DNA from: Mycobacterium marinum
GTDB lineage: Bacteria > Actinomycetota > Actinomycetes > Mycobacteriales > Mycobacteriaceae
Length of the DNA stretch: 64,000 bases
Assembly (NCBI RefSeq): GCF_003391395.1
Contig: NZ_CP024190.1
Span: 1,364,001-1,428,000, forward strand
Direction of reading: 5' to 3'
Of this stretch, positions 7,725 through 15,386 are shown piece by piece (the stretch's first letter is position 1; the number at the start of each line of letters is the position of its first letter). The notes under the pieces were generated by a model. It was not told the origin of the DNA, ran no database searches, and worked only from the letters and a program-made list of their open reading frames with translations. Made by a program: the position numbers and the translations under genes.

Positions 7725-10032
7725 GTTACTGCCACTGATCACCTCCGAACCCGCAGCGCCCGCAGCTACGGGTGCACCCACCTGCGGTGAGCTCAGCGCG
7801 GCCGATGGCCGCCGGCTGCCACTACAGGCGGTGAGTGTGCAGACCGCCGTGGTCGGTATGACCGCGACGTCAACCGTGCGCCAGCGCTTCGTGAACACCG
7901 GCGACACCGCGATCGAGGCCACCTATGTGTTCCCGCTGCCGGCGCGCGCGGGTGTCACCGACTTTGTCGCCGACCTGGCGGGACGGCGCGTGGTCGGCGT
8001 CCTCGAGGAACGCGGTCAGGCGCGCGAAGACTACGAGCAGGCGCTGGCCGCCGGGCAGCGCGCGGCGATCGTGGAAGAGGACCGCCCGGATGTCTTTTCG
8101 GTGCGGGTCGGCAATCTCGGGCCGGGCGAGCAGGCCACCATCGAGATGTGCCTGACCGGCCCGCTGGCCTTCGAGGACGGCGAGGCCACCTACCGATTCC
8201 CGCTTGTGGTCGCGCCGCGCTACACCACCGGCCACCCGGTGGGCGGGGACCAGACCGGTTCCGGGGTGGCCCGCGATACCGATGCCGTACCGGACGCATC
8301 ACGGGTGACGCCGCCGCTGCTCACCGACGCCGACGAGCGTCCCGATCTGCAGATCTCCCTATCGGTGGACGGTGCCGGCCTGCCCGTCTCGGACCTGCGG
8401 GCCTCGCTGCCGACCGCCGTGCTGGCGCCCGCGGCCGACGGCCTGGCCCGGCTGCGCGTCGAGTCGGGCGCGCGGGCCGACCGCGATTTCGTGCTGCGTT
8501 TCCGCCTGGACCAGGGCCAGCTGTCGTCGTCGGCGCTGCTGGTTGCGGACGCGGCCGGTGCCGATGCTGCCGATGCCGAAGAAGGCACCTGGTCGCTGAC
8601 CCTGGTGCCGCCGGCCGAACCGTCCAGCGCGCCGCGCGATGTGGTGGTGGTGCTGGATCGCTCCGGATCGATGGGCGGCTGGAAGATGGTCGCCGCCCGG
8701 CGCGCGGCCGGGCGCATCGTCGACATGCTCGATGCCGGTGACCGGTTTTGTGTGCTGGCCTTCGACGACCGGATCGAAACGCCGCCGGCGATGCCGGATG
8801 GGCTGGTGCCAGCCAGTGACCGCAACCGGTTCGCCGCGTCCTCGTGGCTGGGTTCGTTGCGCAGCCGCGGCGGCACCGTCATGGCGCACCCCCTTACCAA
8901 AGCCGTCGAGATGCTCGCCGACTCCGGCGAAGACCGGCAGGCCAGCGTGGTCTTGGTGACCGATGGCCAGATCAGCGGGGAAGACCACCTGTTGCGGTCG
9001 CTGGCGCCCGTGGTGGGGCGAACCCGGATCTACTGCGTGGGTGTCGACCGTGCCGTCAACGCCGGCTTCCTGGAGCGGCTGGCGGGATTGGGCAGCGGTC
9101 GAGCCGAGCTGGTCGAGTCCGAAGACCGCCTGGACGAGGTGATGGCCCGACTGGCTCGCACCATCGGGCGCCCGGCGCTGACCTCGATCAGGGTGCGCGC
9201 CGAAGGATTCGAGGCCATCGAGGACACCGTCACCCCAGACCGGGTTCCCGACGCCTTCGCCGGCGTGCCGTGCGTGATCTCCGGGCGCTATCGCGGGCCC
9301 GCCGCCGACGCCGCGCTGCACGTGGAAGCCGACGGGGCCACCGGTCGCTACACCGCGACGGTGCCCGCGGGGCCGGTGACGGATGCCCGTGCGGTACAGA
9401 CGATCTGGGCTCGCTCGGTGGTCCGCGATCTGGAGGACGCCTACGCCTGCGGTCGCGGCACCGACGAGCTGGAACAGCGGCTGGTCGCGCACTCCATCCG
9501 GTTCGGGGTGTTGTCGCGGTTCACCGCGTTCGTGGCCATCGACCCCGAACGGACCGAGGCCGGGCCGATCGCCGAGGTCATGCAGCCCGTCGAGCTGCCG
9601 TCTGGGTGGGCGCCGGTCACTGGCGGCTTCGTCGGGGCGGCCGCCGCCGTTGCCCGCGGCGGTGCCGCCGGCCCGCCGATGGTCTTGCCGGCCGCCGCCC
9701 CGATGCCCACCGCGGAGTCTGCTCCGGTGCCCTCGCTGCGGGATCTGCTGCGGCGGGTGGAGATGGGCATCGGTAGCGACGGCGCCGAACTCGACCCGGA
9801 ACTCGACGACGTTTGGTCGGCGTTGACCGTCCATCGCGACGGGGCAACCGATCCGGTGTTGGCTTCGGCGCTCACGGTGCTCTGTGATGCCCTCAACCGC
9901 TACCTGTGCACCGCCACGAAGGAAAACGCCGAGCAGGTGAAGACCGCCCTCGAGGCGGTCACGCAGGTTGTCGATGCGCGCCATCCCAAACATCGGGGCC
10001 GACTGGTGAGCAAGCTGCGGTTCTGGGAGTAG
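7714..10032 (+). CDS. VIT and VWA domain-containing protein
   Basis: This 772-aa protein combines an N-terminal VIT domain (about residues 25-160, with TSTVRQRFVNTGDTAIEATYVFPLP and PDVFSVRVGNLGPGEQ) and a von Willebrand A domain starting near 308 (DVVVVLDRSGSMGG). The metal-ion-dependent adhesion site D315-x-S317-x-S319 is intact, with a later VTDGQISGED strand. This architecture is that of inter-alpha-trypsin-inhibitor-like proteins; no signal peptide or membrane helix is seen, so it is probably cytoplasmic. The role of bacterial members is not established. The ATG at 7714 has a good Shine-Dalgarno (GAAAGG, 8 nt upstream) and lies within the 3' end of the MerR gene. The C-terminal region (about 640-772) is helical and Pro/Ala-rich in part. 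It ends 20 bp from the convergent PE_PGRS gene. Confidence 0.92.
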   Translation: MSVELLPLITSEPAAPAATGAPTCGELSAADGRRLPLQAVSVQTAVVGMTATSTVRQRFVNTGDTAIEATYVFPLPARAGVTDFVADLAGRRVVGVLEERGQAREDYEQALAAGQRAAIVEEDRPDVFSVRVGNLGPGEQATIEMCLTGPLAFEDGEATYRFPLVVAPRYTTGHPVGGDQTGSGVARDTDAVPDASRVTPPLLTDADERPDLQISLSVDGAGLPVSDLRASLPTAVLAPAADGLARLRVESGARADRDFVLRFRLDQGQLSSSALLVADAAGADAADAEEGTWSLTLVPPAEPSSAPRDVVVVLDRSGSMGGWKMVAARRAAGRIVDMLDAGDRFCVLAFDDRIETPPAMPDGLVPASDRNRFAASSWLGSLRSRGGTVMAHPLTKAVEMLADSGEDRQASVVLVTDGQISGEDHLLRSLAPVVGRTRIYCVGVDRAVNAGFLERLAGLGSGRAELVESEDRLDEVMARLARTIGRPALTSIRVRAEGFEAIEDTVTPDRVPDAFAGVPCVISGRYRGPAADAALHVEADGATGRYTATVPAGPVTDARAVQTIWARSVVRDLEDAYACGRGTDELEQRLVAHSIRFGVLSRFTAFVAIDPERTEAGPIAEVMQPVELPSGWAPVTGGFVGAAAAVARGGAAGPPMVLPAAAPMPTAESAPVPSLRDLLRRVEMGIGSDGAELDPELDDVWSALTVHRDGATDPVLASALTVLCDALNRYLCTATKENAEQVKTALEAVTQVVDARHPKHRGRLVSKLRFWE

Positions 10033-10052
10033 ATGCGGCAGTGGCGGGGTTG

Positions 10053-12698
10053 CTAGCCCAGCCCGGCGTTTCCATTGGCGCCCAGCAGGATGCCGCCGGT
10101 GCCGCCGGTGCCGGGGTCGCCGGTGGGTGTGCCGTCGGTGTCGGTGCCGGCGTTACCGCCGTTGCCTCCGTCACCGATCAGGCCTGCGTCGCCGCCGTCG
10201 CCGCCCTCGCCACCGGTGCCTGTGCCGCCGCCGGCATTGGCTTGGCCGCCCTGGCCGCCGGATCCGCCGACGCCCAACAGTTCTCCACCGCTGCCGCCGG
10301 CCCCGCCATCCCCCCCGCTGCCGTTGCGGGAGATTCCGCCGGTGCCCCCGGCACCGCCGTTGCCTAGCCAGCCGGCGTCACCACCATGTCCACCGGCACC
10401 GGCGGGGCCGCTGACGCTAAACGCGCCAGCGCCGCCGGCCCCGCCGCTGGACCACAGCAGCCCGGCGTGACCCCCCTGGCCCCCGTCCCCGCTCGCGGCG
10501 ACGGCGAACCCGCCGGGCCCGCCGATCCCGCCGCTACCGAACAAGAATCCGGCATTCCCGCCGGCCCCGCCCGTCCCGCCGGTGGATGTGACGTCGAAAG
10601 CACCAGATCCACCGGTGCCACCGGCTCCGCCGGCCCCACCGAGCAATCCGGCGTCCCCGCCGGCGCCGCCAATCCCCCCGCCAGCGACAACGGCAGGTGT
10701 GGAAGGACTTACGCCGAGTCCGCCGGCGCCACCGTGGCCTCCACCGGCGCCGACCAGCCCGGACAACAGCCCGCCTGCCCCGCCGTTCCCGCCGGCCCCC
10801 CCGAACCCGGGATTGCCCAAGCCTGCCCCGCCGGCGCCGCCGTTCCCGCCGGCCCCGAACAGCCCGCCGTTGCCCGCGTCCCCGCCGTTGCCGCCCGTAG
10901 CTCCGGTGAAGGTGGTGGCGCCGCCGGTGCCGCCGGTACCGCCGTCTCCGGATAGCCAGCCGCCGGCTCCGCCGGCTCCGCCGGCTCCGCCATTACCGGT
11001 GGTGGATCGCGCACCGGCCCCGCCGGTGCCGCCGGTGCCCCATAGTCCGGCGGCGCCGCCCGAGCCGCCGGCCCCGTCCGAGCCTGCCACGGCGGAGCCG
11101 CCCGCTCCGCCGTCGCCGAGCAGCCAGCCGCCGGGGGTGCCGTCGGCGCCGCTGCCGGCGGGTGCGGGGGTGCCGTTGCCGATTAGTGGCCGTCCGGTCA
11201 GGTCCTGGATGGGGGAGTTGATCGCCACCAGCGCCTGCTGCTGGGCGACATGGATGGGTGAGGTGCTGGTGGGGGCGTTGTATCCGTCCAGCCCCAATAG
11301 CAGCCCGCCGATGCCTCCGGCGCCGGTAGTGCCGGTGGTGGGGCCGGTTCCTCCGATGCCGCCGTTGCCGCCATTGCCGACCACCACGGCATTGCCACCG
11401 GTGCCACCGGCACCTCCGTCAGTGGGGCCGTGCCCGCCCGCGCCGCCGGCACCGCCATTGCCGAGCAGTGTCCCGCCGGTGCCGCCGCCACCACCGTCAC
11501 CGCCACTCCCGATGTTGGCGGCTCCCCCGGTACCCCTGGCGCCGCCGTTGCCCAGCCAGCCCGCACCACCCCCCGCACCACCCTCGCCCCCGGTGTCGCC
11601 GAAGCCGCCGGTACCGCCGGCGCCTCCGTTGGAGAACAACAGTCCCGCATCCCCACCGGACCCACCCGCACCACCGGCACCGCCGTACCCGCCGGTGCCG
11701 CCGGTGCCGCCGCTGCCGAATGCCCACCCGCCATCACCACCGGCGCCTCCCGCGCCCCCGGCGCCACCGCCGAAGGTGTCCCCACCGTCGCCGCCGGCGC
11801 CCCCCGGCCCGCCGAGCAACCCGGCATGGCCGCCGACTCCACCAGCGCCACCATCAAACGCTCCGTACCCACCGGTACCGCCATGGCCGCCACCGGCACC
11901 GACGACACCGGACAGCACCCCGCCGGCCCCGCCGGTTCCTCCCACCCCGCCAGTCCCGCCGTTGGAAAATCCGCCAGCGCCGCCGGCTCCGCCACCGCCC
12001 AACAGTCCGCCGGCGCCACCGGCTCCGCCGGACCCGCCATCCCCGGCGCCCGAGAACCCGCCGGCACCGCCGGCTCCGCCGGCTCCGCCGGTGCCCATCA
12101 GCCAGCCTCCGGCCCCACCGGCACCCCCGTTTCCGCCGTCCCCGTTGACGGTTCGGCCGCCGGCTCCGCCAGCGCCGCCGGTACCCCATAGCCCGGCCGC
12201 CCCGCCGTTGCCTCCGGCCATGCCGGGTGCTCCCGAGCCGCCGGCTCCGCCGTCACCGAGCAGCCAGCCGCCCGCGGCGCCATTAGCCCCGGTGCCCGGG
12301 GCGCCGTTGGCGCCGTTGCCGATCAATGGGCGTCCGGTCAACGACAACACGGGTGCGTTGATCGCCGCGAGCAGATCCCCAGACACCACCTGGGCTGGAT
12401 TGGCCAACACCGCCGCCGCGGCGGCCTCGGCGCTGGAATAAGAGCCCGCCCCGGCGGCCAGGGCCTGGGCGAACCGCTGTCCAAGCGACTGAGCCTGCGC
12501 GCTGGCGGCCTGGTAGGCCTGCGCGTGGGTGGAAAACACCGCCGCGATCGCTTGGGATACCTCATCTTGGGCTGCGGCCAGGACCTGCACGGTCGGGGCG
12601 GCCGCGGCCGCGGTGGCCTCACCCAGCGCCGAGCCGATCCCGGCTACCTCGCTGGCGGCCGAGCCCACCACTTCAGGTATTGCGATCACAAACGACAT
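10053..12698 (-). CDS. PE_PGRS family protein with two PGRS modules
   Basis: The 881-aa product opens with a PE domain (residues 1 to about 95, MSFVIAIPEVVGSAASEVAGIGSAL) of the type that directs type VII (ESX-5) export in mycobacteria, then the linker GRPLIGNG and a Gly-Gly-Xaa-rich PGRS tail. A second linker, again containing INSPIQDLTGRPLIGNG, appears near residue 499 and is followed by a second PGRS stretch, so the tail looks like a duplicated module. The start is the ATG at 12698, with GGAGG 8-9 nt upstream; an in-frame start 30 bp earlier would add ten residues before the PE domain and is rejected. Location is probably the cell surface or secreted. It is convergent with the VIT/VWA gene and divergent from sigJ. 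Confidence 0.93.
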   Translation of the reverse strand: MSFVIAIPEVVGSAASEVAGIGSALGEATAAAAAPTVQVLAAAQDEVSQAIAAVFSTHAQAYQAASAQAQSLGQRFAQALAAGAGSYSSAEAAAAAVLANPAQVVSGDLLAAINAPVLSLTGRPLIGNGANGAPGTGANGAAGGWLLGDGGAGGSGAPGMAGGNGGAAGLWGTGGAGGAGGRTVNGDGGNGGAGGAGGWLMGTGGAGGAGGAGGFSGAGDGGSGGAGGAGGLLGGGGAGGAGGFSNGGTGGVGGTGGAGGVLSGVVGAGGGHGGTGGYGAFDGGAGGVGGHAGLLGGPGGAGGDGGDTFGGGAGGAGGAGGDGGWAFGSGGTGGTGGYGGAGGAGGSGGDAGLLFSNGGAGGTGGFGDTGGEGGAGGGAGWLGNGGARGTGGAANIGSGGDGGGGGTGGTLLGNGGAGGAGGHGPTDGGAGGTGGNAVVVGNGGNGGIGGTGPTTGTTGAGGIGGLLLGLDGYNAPTSTSPIHVAQQQALVAINSPIQDLTGRPLIGNGTPAPAGSGADGTPGGWLLGDGGAGGSAVAGSDGAGGSGGAAGLWGTGGTGGAGARSTTGNGGAGGAGGAGGWLSGDGGTGGTGGATTFTGATGGNGGDAGNGGLFGAGGNGGAGGAGLGNPGFGGAGGNGGAGGLLSGLVGAGGGHGGAGGLGVSPSTPAVVAGGGIGGAGGDAGLLGGAGGAGGTGGSGAFDVTSTGGTGGAGGNAGFLFGSGGIGGPGGFAVAASGDGGQGGHAGLLWSSGGAGGAGAFSVSGPAGAGGHGGDAGWLGNGGAGGTGGISRNGSGGDGGAGGSGGELLGVGGSGGQGGQANAGGGTGTGGEGGDGGDAGLIGDGGNGGNAGTDTDGTPTGDPGTGGTGGILLGANGNAGLG

Positions 12699-13045
12699 TC
12701 CCGAAACCTCCGACAGGGTCAGCGCCACCGAGCAAACGGCCGGTCACCGGTGACATTTTCGTTAATTAGCACCCTAGAGCGGACCGTGTCGCCGATCGTG
12801 GCTATCGCCAAAGTCATTGTCTTGGTCCTTTTTTCGTCAGGACCACGGTGCAGAACTTCGTCCTCGGCGAGGCGGCTCGCGCCTACCGGAATGTCCCTCC
12901 GCGGGGCAGCAGGTTCCGGCTATTGCGCGGCTGGCAAACAGGACGAAGCTCAGTGCTGGCCTCGACTCGGCGTTGAAACCCGCGCCGAGTCGCCCGGCGG
13001 TTGCGGTGCCCAGTGCCGGGGTTCTGGGAGCGTTACGCTCGGGTG
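12699..13045. other. 347-bp divergent intergenic region, PE_PGRS / sigJ
   Basis: No gene is supported here. The region holds the PE_PGRS Shine-Dalgarno, a perfect 12-bp palindrome (GTCACCGGTGAC, 12743-12754) and an AT-rich patch (TTAATTAG around 12772) that may contain the leftward promoter. I see no TGTCACA-N16-CGTC motif ahead of sigJ, so direct SigJ autoregulation is not suggested by sequence. Confidence 0.6.
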
Positions 13046-13975
13046 ATGGCTGTGCTTGGGGCGCAGGCGGCGTCGACATTCGAGTCGCTGCGACCGCATC
13101 TCATGTCGGTCGCCTATCGGCTGACTGGAACCGTCGCCGACGCCGAGGACATCGTGCAGGAAGCCTGGTTGCGCTGGGACGCGGCACCGGGCCGCGACGA
13201 CGTGGCCGACCTGCGTGCTTGGCTGACCACCGTGGTCAGCCGGCTTGGCCTAGACAAGTTGCGTTCGGCGGCCCGCCGGCGCGAGACCTACACCGGGCAT
13301 TGGCTGCCCGAACCGGTGGTCACCGGGCTCGGGGACGCGGGGGGCGCTGATCCGCTGTCGGCGGTGGTCGCCGCCGAGGATGCCCGCTTTGCGGTCATGG
13401 TGGTGTTGGAGCGGCTCAGCCCGGATCAGCGGGTCGCGTTCGTGTTGCACGACGGGTTCGCCATGCCGTTCGCCGAGGTGGCCGGGGTGATCGGGGCCAG
13501 TGAGGCCGCCGCGCGCCAACTGGCATCGCGGGCGCGCAAGGCCGTGGCAGCGGCGCCCCCGCCTCGGCCCGACCCCACCCACAACGAGGTGGTTGGTCGG
13601 CTCATGGCGGCCATGGCTTCCGGTGACCTGCATTCGGTGGTGTCGCTGCTGCATCCGGACGTGACCTTCACCGGTGACGCAAATGGCCGCGCCCCCACCG
13701 CGGCTCGGGTGATCTGCGGCGCGGACAAGGTGGCCCGGTTCATGCTCGGCCTGGCTCGGCGCTACGGCCCAGCGTTCTACACGGCGTATCAGTTGGCCTT
13801 GGTCAACGGCGAATTGGGCTCCTACACACTGGGCACGGCCGGCGACGGCGGACATTGGGCGATGTTGCCGCGCATCACCGCGATGACGGTGCGCGACGGA
13901 AAGGTATGCGCCCTTTGGGATATCGCCAACCCGGACAAGTTCAGCGGTTCACCCCTGCGCGACCTCGTCGGCTAG
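13046..13975 (+). CDS. sigJ: ECF sigma factor SigJ (ECF41 type)
   Basis: SigJ is an extracytoplasmic-function sigma factor of the ECF41 type, 309 aa. Region 2 is FESLRPHLMSVAYRLTGTVADAEDIVQEAWLRWD (about residues 11-44). Region 4 is DQRVAFVLHDGFAMPFAEVAGVIGASEAAARQLASRARKAV (about 130-170). A C-terminal SnoaL/NTF2-like domain follows, ending in the hallmark NPDKF motif (NPDKFSGSPL). In this family the C-terminal domain regulates the sigma factor in place of a separate anti-sigma factor, and none is encoded nearby. The ATG at 13046 gives a length close to H37Rv SigJ (312 aa). The convergent neighbour is a carboxymuconolactone-decarboxylase-type gene with a matching promoter, the partner expected for ECF41 factors. 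Confidence 0.95.
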   Translation: MAVLGAQAASTFESLRPHLMSVAYRLTGTVADAEDIVQEAWLRWDAAPGRDDVADLRAWLTTVVSRLGLDKLRSAARRRETYTGHWLPEPVVTGLGDAGGADPLSAVVAAEDARFAVMVVLERLSPDQRVAFVLHDGFAMPFAEVAGVIGASEAAARQLASRARKAVAAAPPPRPDPTHNEVVGRLMAAMASGDLHSVVSLLHPDVTFTGDANGRAPTAARVICGADKVARFMLGLARRYGPAFYTAYQLALVNGELGSYTLGTAGDGGHWAMLPRITAMTVRDGKVCALWDIANPDKFSGSPLRDLVG

Positions 13976-13982
13976 TCGCGGC

Positions 13983-14012
13983 GGCGGCAGCCCCGGCGCA
14001 CCGGGTGCCGCC
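13983..14012. terminator. Candidate bidirectional GC-rich hairpin terminator
   Basis: In the 52-bp gap between the convergent sigJ and AhpD-like genes, GGCGGCA (13983-13989) pairs perfectly with TGCCGCC (14006-14012), and inner CCC/GGG pairs can extend the stem. There is no T-tract, which is common for mycobacterial hairpins. Function is inferred from position. Confidence 0.45.
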
Positions 14013-14027
14013 GGCGTCTGACTGCGC

Positions 14028-14627
14028 TTACCTCCCGAGCTGCGGCTCAGCGGTGGCCCATGGCACACGGCAGGCGTCACCGGAATTGAAGCCCTGCTCG
14101 GTGATGCCCAGCGCGGCGTTCATCCGCGCCCGCATGTTCTCCAAGCCGATCTGATAGGTCAGCTCGACCACTCCGGCGTCACCGAAGCGGCTCCGCAGCT
14201 CGGCCACCTGCTCGTCGGTGACGGTGTGCGGGTCGGTGGTTATCGCCTCGGCATAGGCGATAGCGGCGCGCTCATCGTCGCTGAACAGCGGTGACGTCGC
14301 GTACTCGTCGATGTCCTCGAGCCGGTGCACGTCCAGGCCGTCGAGGCGCTGCAGCATCGATCCGAAGTCAACACACCATGAGCAGCCGATTTGGCGCGCG
14401 GTCCAGAACACGGCCAGTTCTCGCACGCCGGCCGGCAGCGTCCGCGACGCTCGCTCGACCATGGTTTCGTGCACGGCATTGGCAACCAGCAGACGCCGGT
14501 GCTGCGCCACCACGCTGAATGGCTCGGGAACTTCGCCGAGGCGCCGTTTGGCTATCCGATAAAGGGCGCCGACCAGCAGGCCGGCTCGCTTTGGGGGCAA
14601 GGGTTCGATACGGGTTTTCTGTGTCAT
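14028..14627 (-). CDS. AhpD-like carboxymuconolactone decarboxylase family protein
   Basis: This 199-aa all-helical protein belongs to the carboxymuconolactone decarboxylase/AhpD superfamily. Its redox-type CxxC is at C82-S-W-C85 in TARQIGCSWCVDFGSM. AhpD-like peroxidases usually have a histidine four residues after the second cysteine; here that position is not histidine (VDFGS), so peroxidase chemistry is uncertain. The ATG at 14627 lies only about 9 nt downstream of a CGTC -10 element, so the transcript is probably leaderless. ECF41 sigma factors are typically encoded beside a carboxymuconolactone decarboxylase, oxidoreductase or epimerase gene, and this gene is the likely direct target of SigJ. 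From memory, the gene is not beside sigJ in H37Rv. Confidence 0.9.
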   Translation of the reverse strand: MTQKTRIEPLPPKRAGLLVGALYRIAKRRLGEVPEPFSVVAQHRRLLVANAVHETMVERASRTLPAGVRELAVFWTARQIGCSWCVDFGSMLQRLDGLDVHRLEDIDEYATSPLFSDDERAAIAYAEAITTDPHTVTDEQVAELRSRFGDAGVVELTYQIGLENMRARMNAALGITEQGFNSGDACRVPWATAEPQLGR

Positions 14628-14635
14628 GCCCCTCA

Positions 14636-14662
14636 GACGAGACGGGCCGCCCGAATGTGACA
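14636..14662 (-). promoter_or_regulatory. SigJ/ECF41-type promoter of the AhpD-like gene
   Basis: Reading leftwards, TGTCACA (14662-14656) is followed by exactly 16 nt and then CGTC (14639-14636). This matches the ECF41 consensus, and also the promoter reported for SigJ-dependent sigI transcription in M. tuberculosis (GTCACA-N16-CGTC), as I remember them. Transcription would begin close to the ATG at 14627. Confidence 0.75.
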
Positions 14663-14729
14663 GGCCGGCGCGGCGGCGCTCCAGGAATCTGCCAAGAATT
14701 CATCGAGGACTGTGCCGGAGCCTCGGGTC

Positions 14730-15173
14730 ATGTCGTACTCGTATTTCGCGGAGCTTCCCCGGCTCGAGGACATCGAGCCCAGCGCACACACCAACGTGTT
14801 GGTCGCACACTCGCGGGTGGATCAGTCGCGCATACGAGCCGCGGTCGACACGGTCTTCGACGCTCATCCCGCCCTAGGCACCATGTTCGAACCCCGGGTG
14901 GATACCTGGACGTCTCGGCCCGGCGGCGGCTGGGGTTGGGCGGTGGAACCCCCCGGCGCGGCGGTGGCAGAGGTGGTCGCCCGGCATCGGTCCAGCTTCG
15001 ACATGTGCACCGGCCGGTTGTTCGCCGCGTCGCTACTTCCCGGGGCACCCGAGCGGTTGGTGCTCACCGCCAGCCAACTGTGCATCGACGGCCCGGGGTG
15101 GCAGTCGGTGGTCGACGAGTTGGTGCGCGAGTGTGACGGGGACGTCCTAAGGTCTGAAACGTCGAACGCATGA
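14730..15173 (+). CDS. Truncated condensation-domain-like protein
   Basis: The 147-aa product (MSYSYFAELPRLEDIE) resembles the N-terminal half of non-ribosomal-peptide condensation or PapA-type acyltransferase domains. It has an early helix (VDQSRIRAAVDTVFDAHPALGTMFEP) and, near residue 120, SQLCIDGPGWQSVVDEL, which aligns by eye with the HHxxxDG active-site segment. The two histidines are replaced by Ser-Gln, and the second half of the fold is missing, so acyltransfer activity is unlikely. A GTG at 14712 would add six residues; no strong Shine-Dalgarno separates the options. It lies downstream of, and divergent from, the AhpD-like gene. It may be a degenerate remnant or a small regulatory homologue. 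Function is unknown. Confidence 0.6.
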   Translation: MSYSYFAELPRLEDIEPSAHTNVLVAHSRVDQSRIRAAVDTVFDAHPALGTMFEPRVDTWTSRPGGGWGWAVEPPGAAVAEVVARHRSSFDMCTGRLFAASLLPGAPERLVLTASQLCIDGPGWQSVVDELVRECDGDVLRSETSNA

Positions 15174-15386
15174 GGTAACCAGCGCCGTGCGTTGGTGCTT
15201 GCCGGAAAGGCTCCGACATCCCGGGGCCAGTTGCGTCATTCGCCCGTTGGCCTCGCCATCCATAGCATTCTAGAATAAAATTCTAAAATGTACTGCGGGC
15301 GGGGCCGCTGGCGTCTACTCTACTGATTAATCAACAAAGTGACCGGATAGCTCCGGTGAGTAGCTAAGACGTCCTGGAGGTACCGA
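15174..15386 (+). promoter_or_regulatory. AT-rich leader of the giant PE_PGRS gene
   Basis: This gap contains an AT-rich patch unusual for the window: the palindrome ATTCTAGAAT (about 15267-15276) followed by a partial copy, AATTCTAAAAT. A second AT-rich stretch (GATTAATCAAC, about 15324-15334) precedes a short hairpin ACCGGA-TAGC-TCCGGT. GGAGG lies 7 nt before the PE_PGRS ATG at 15387. The promoter boxes cannot be fixed. Confidence 0.4.

Noticed and set aside
8359..9993. Minus-strand open frame of 544 aa opposite the VIT/VWA gene
   Set aside because: His/Gly/Arg-rich antisense frame typical of high-GC DNA; the sense frame has clear domains.
10582..12441. Long plus-strand open frame (619 aa, Pro-rich) opposite a PE_PGRS gene
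   Set aside because: It is the reverse-strand shadow of Gly-Gly-Xaa codons; composition is almost only Pro, Ala and Ser, with no start signals.
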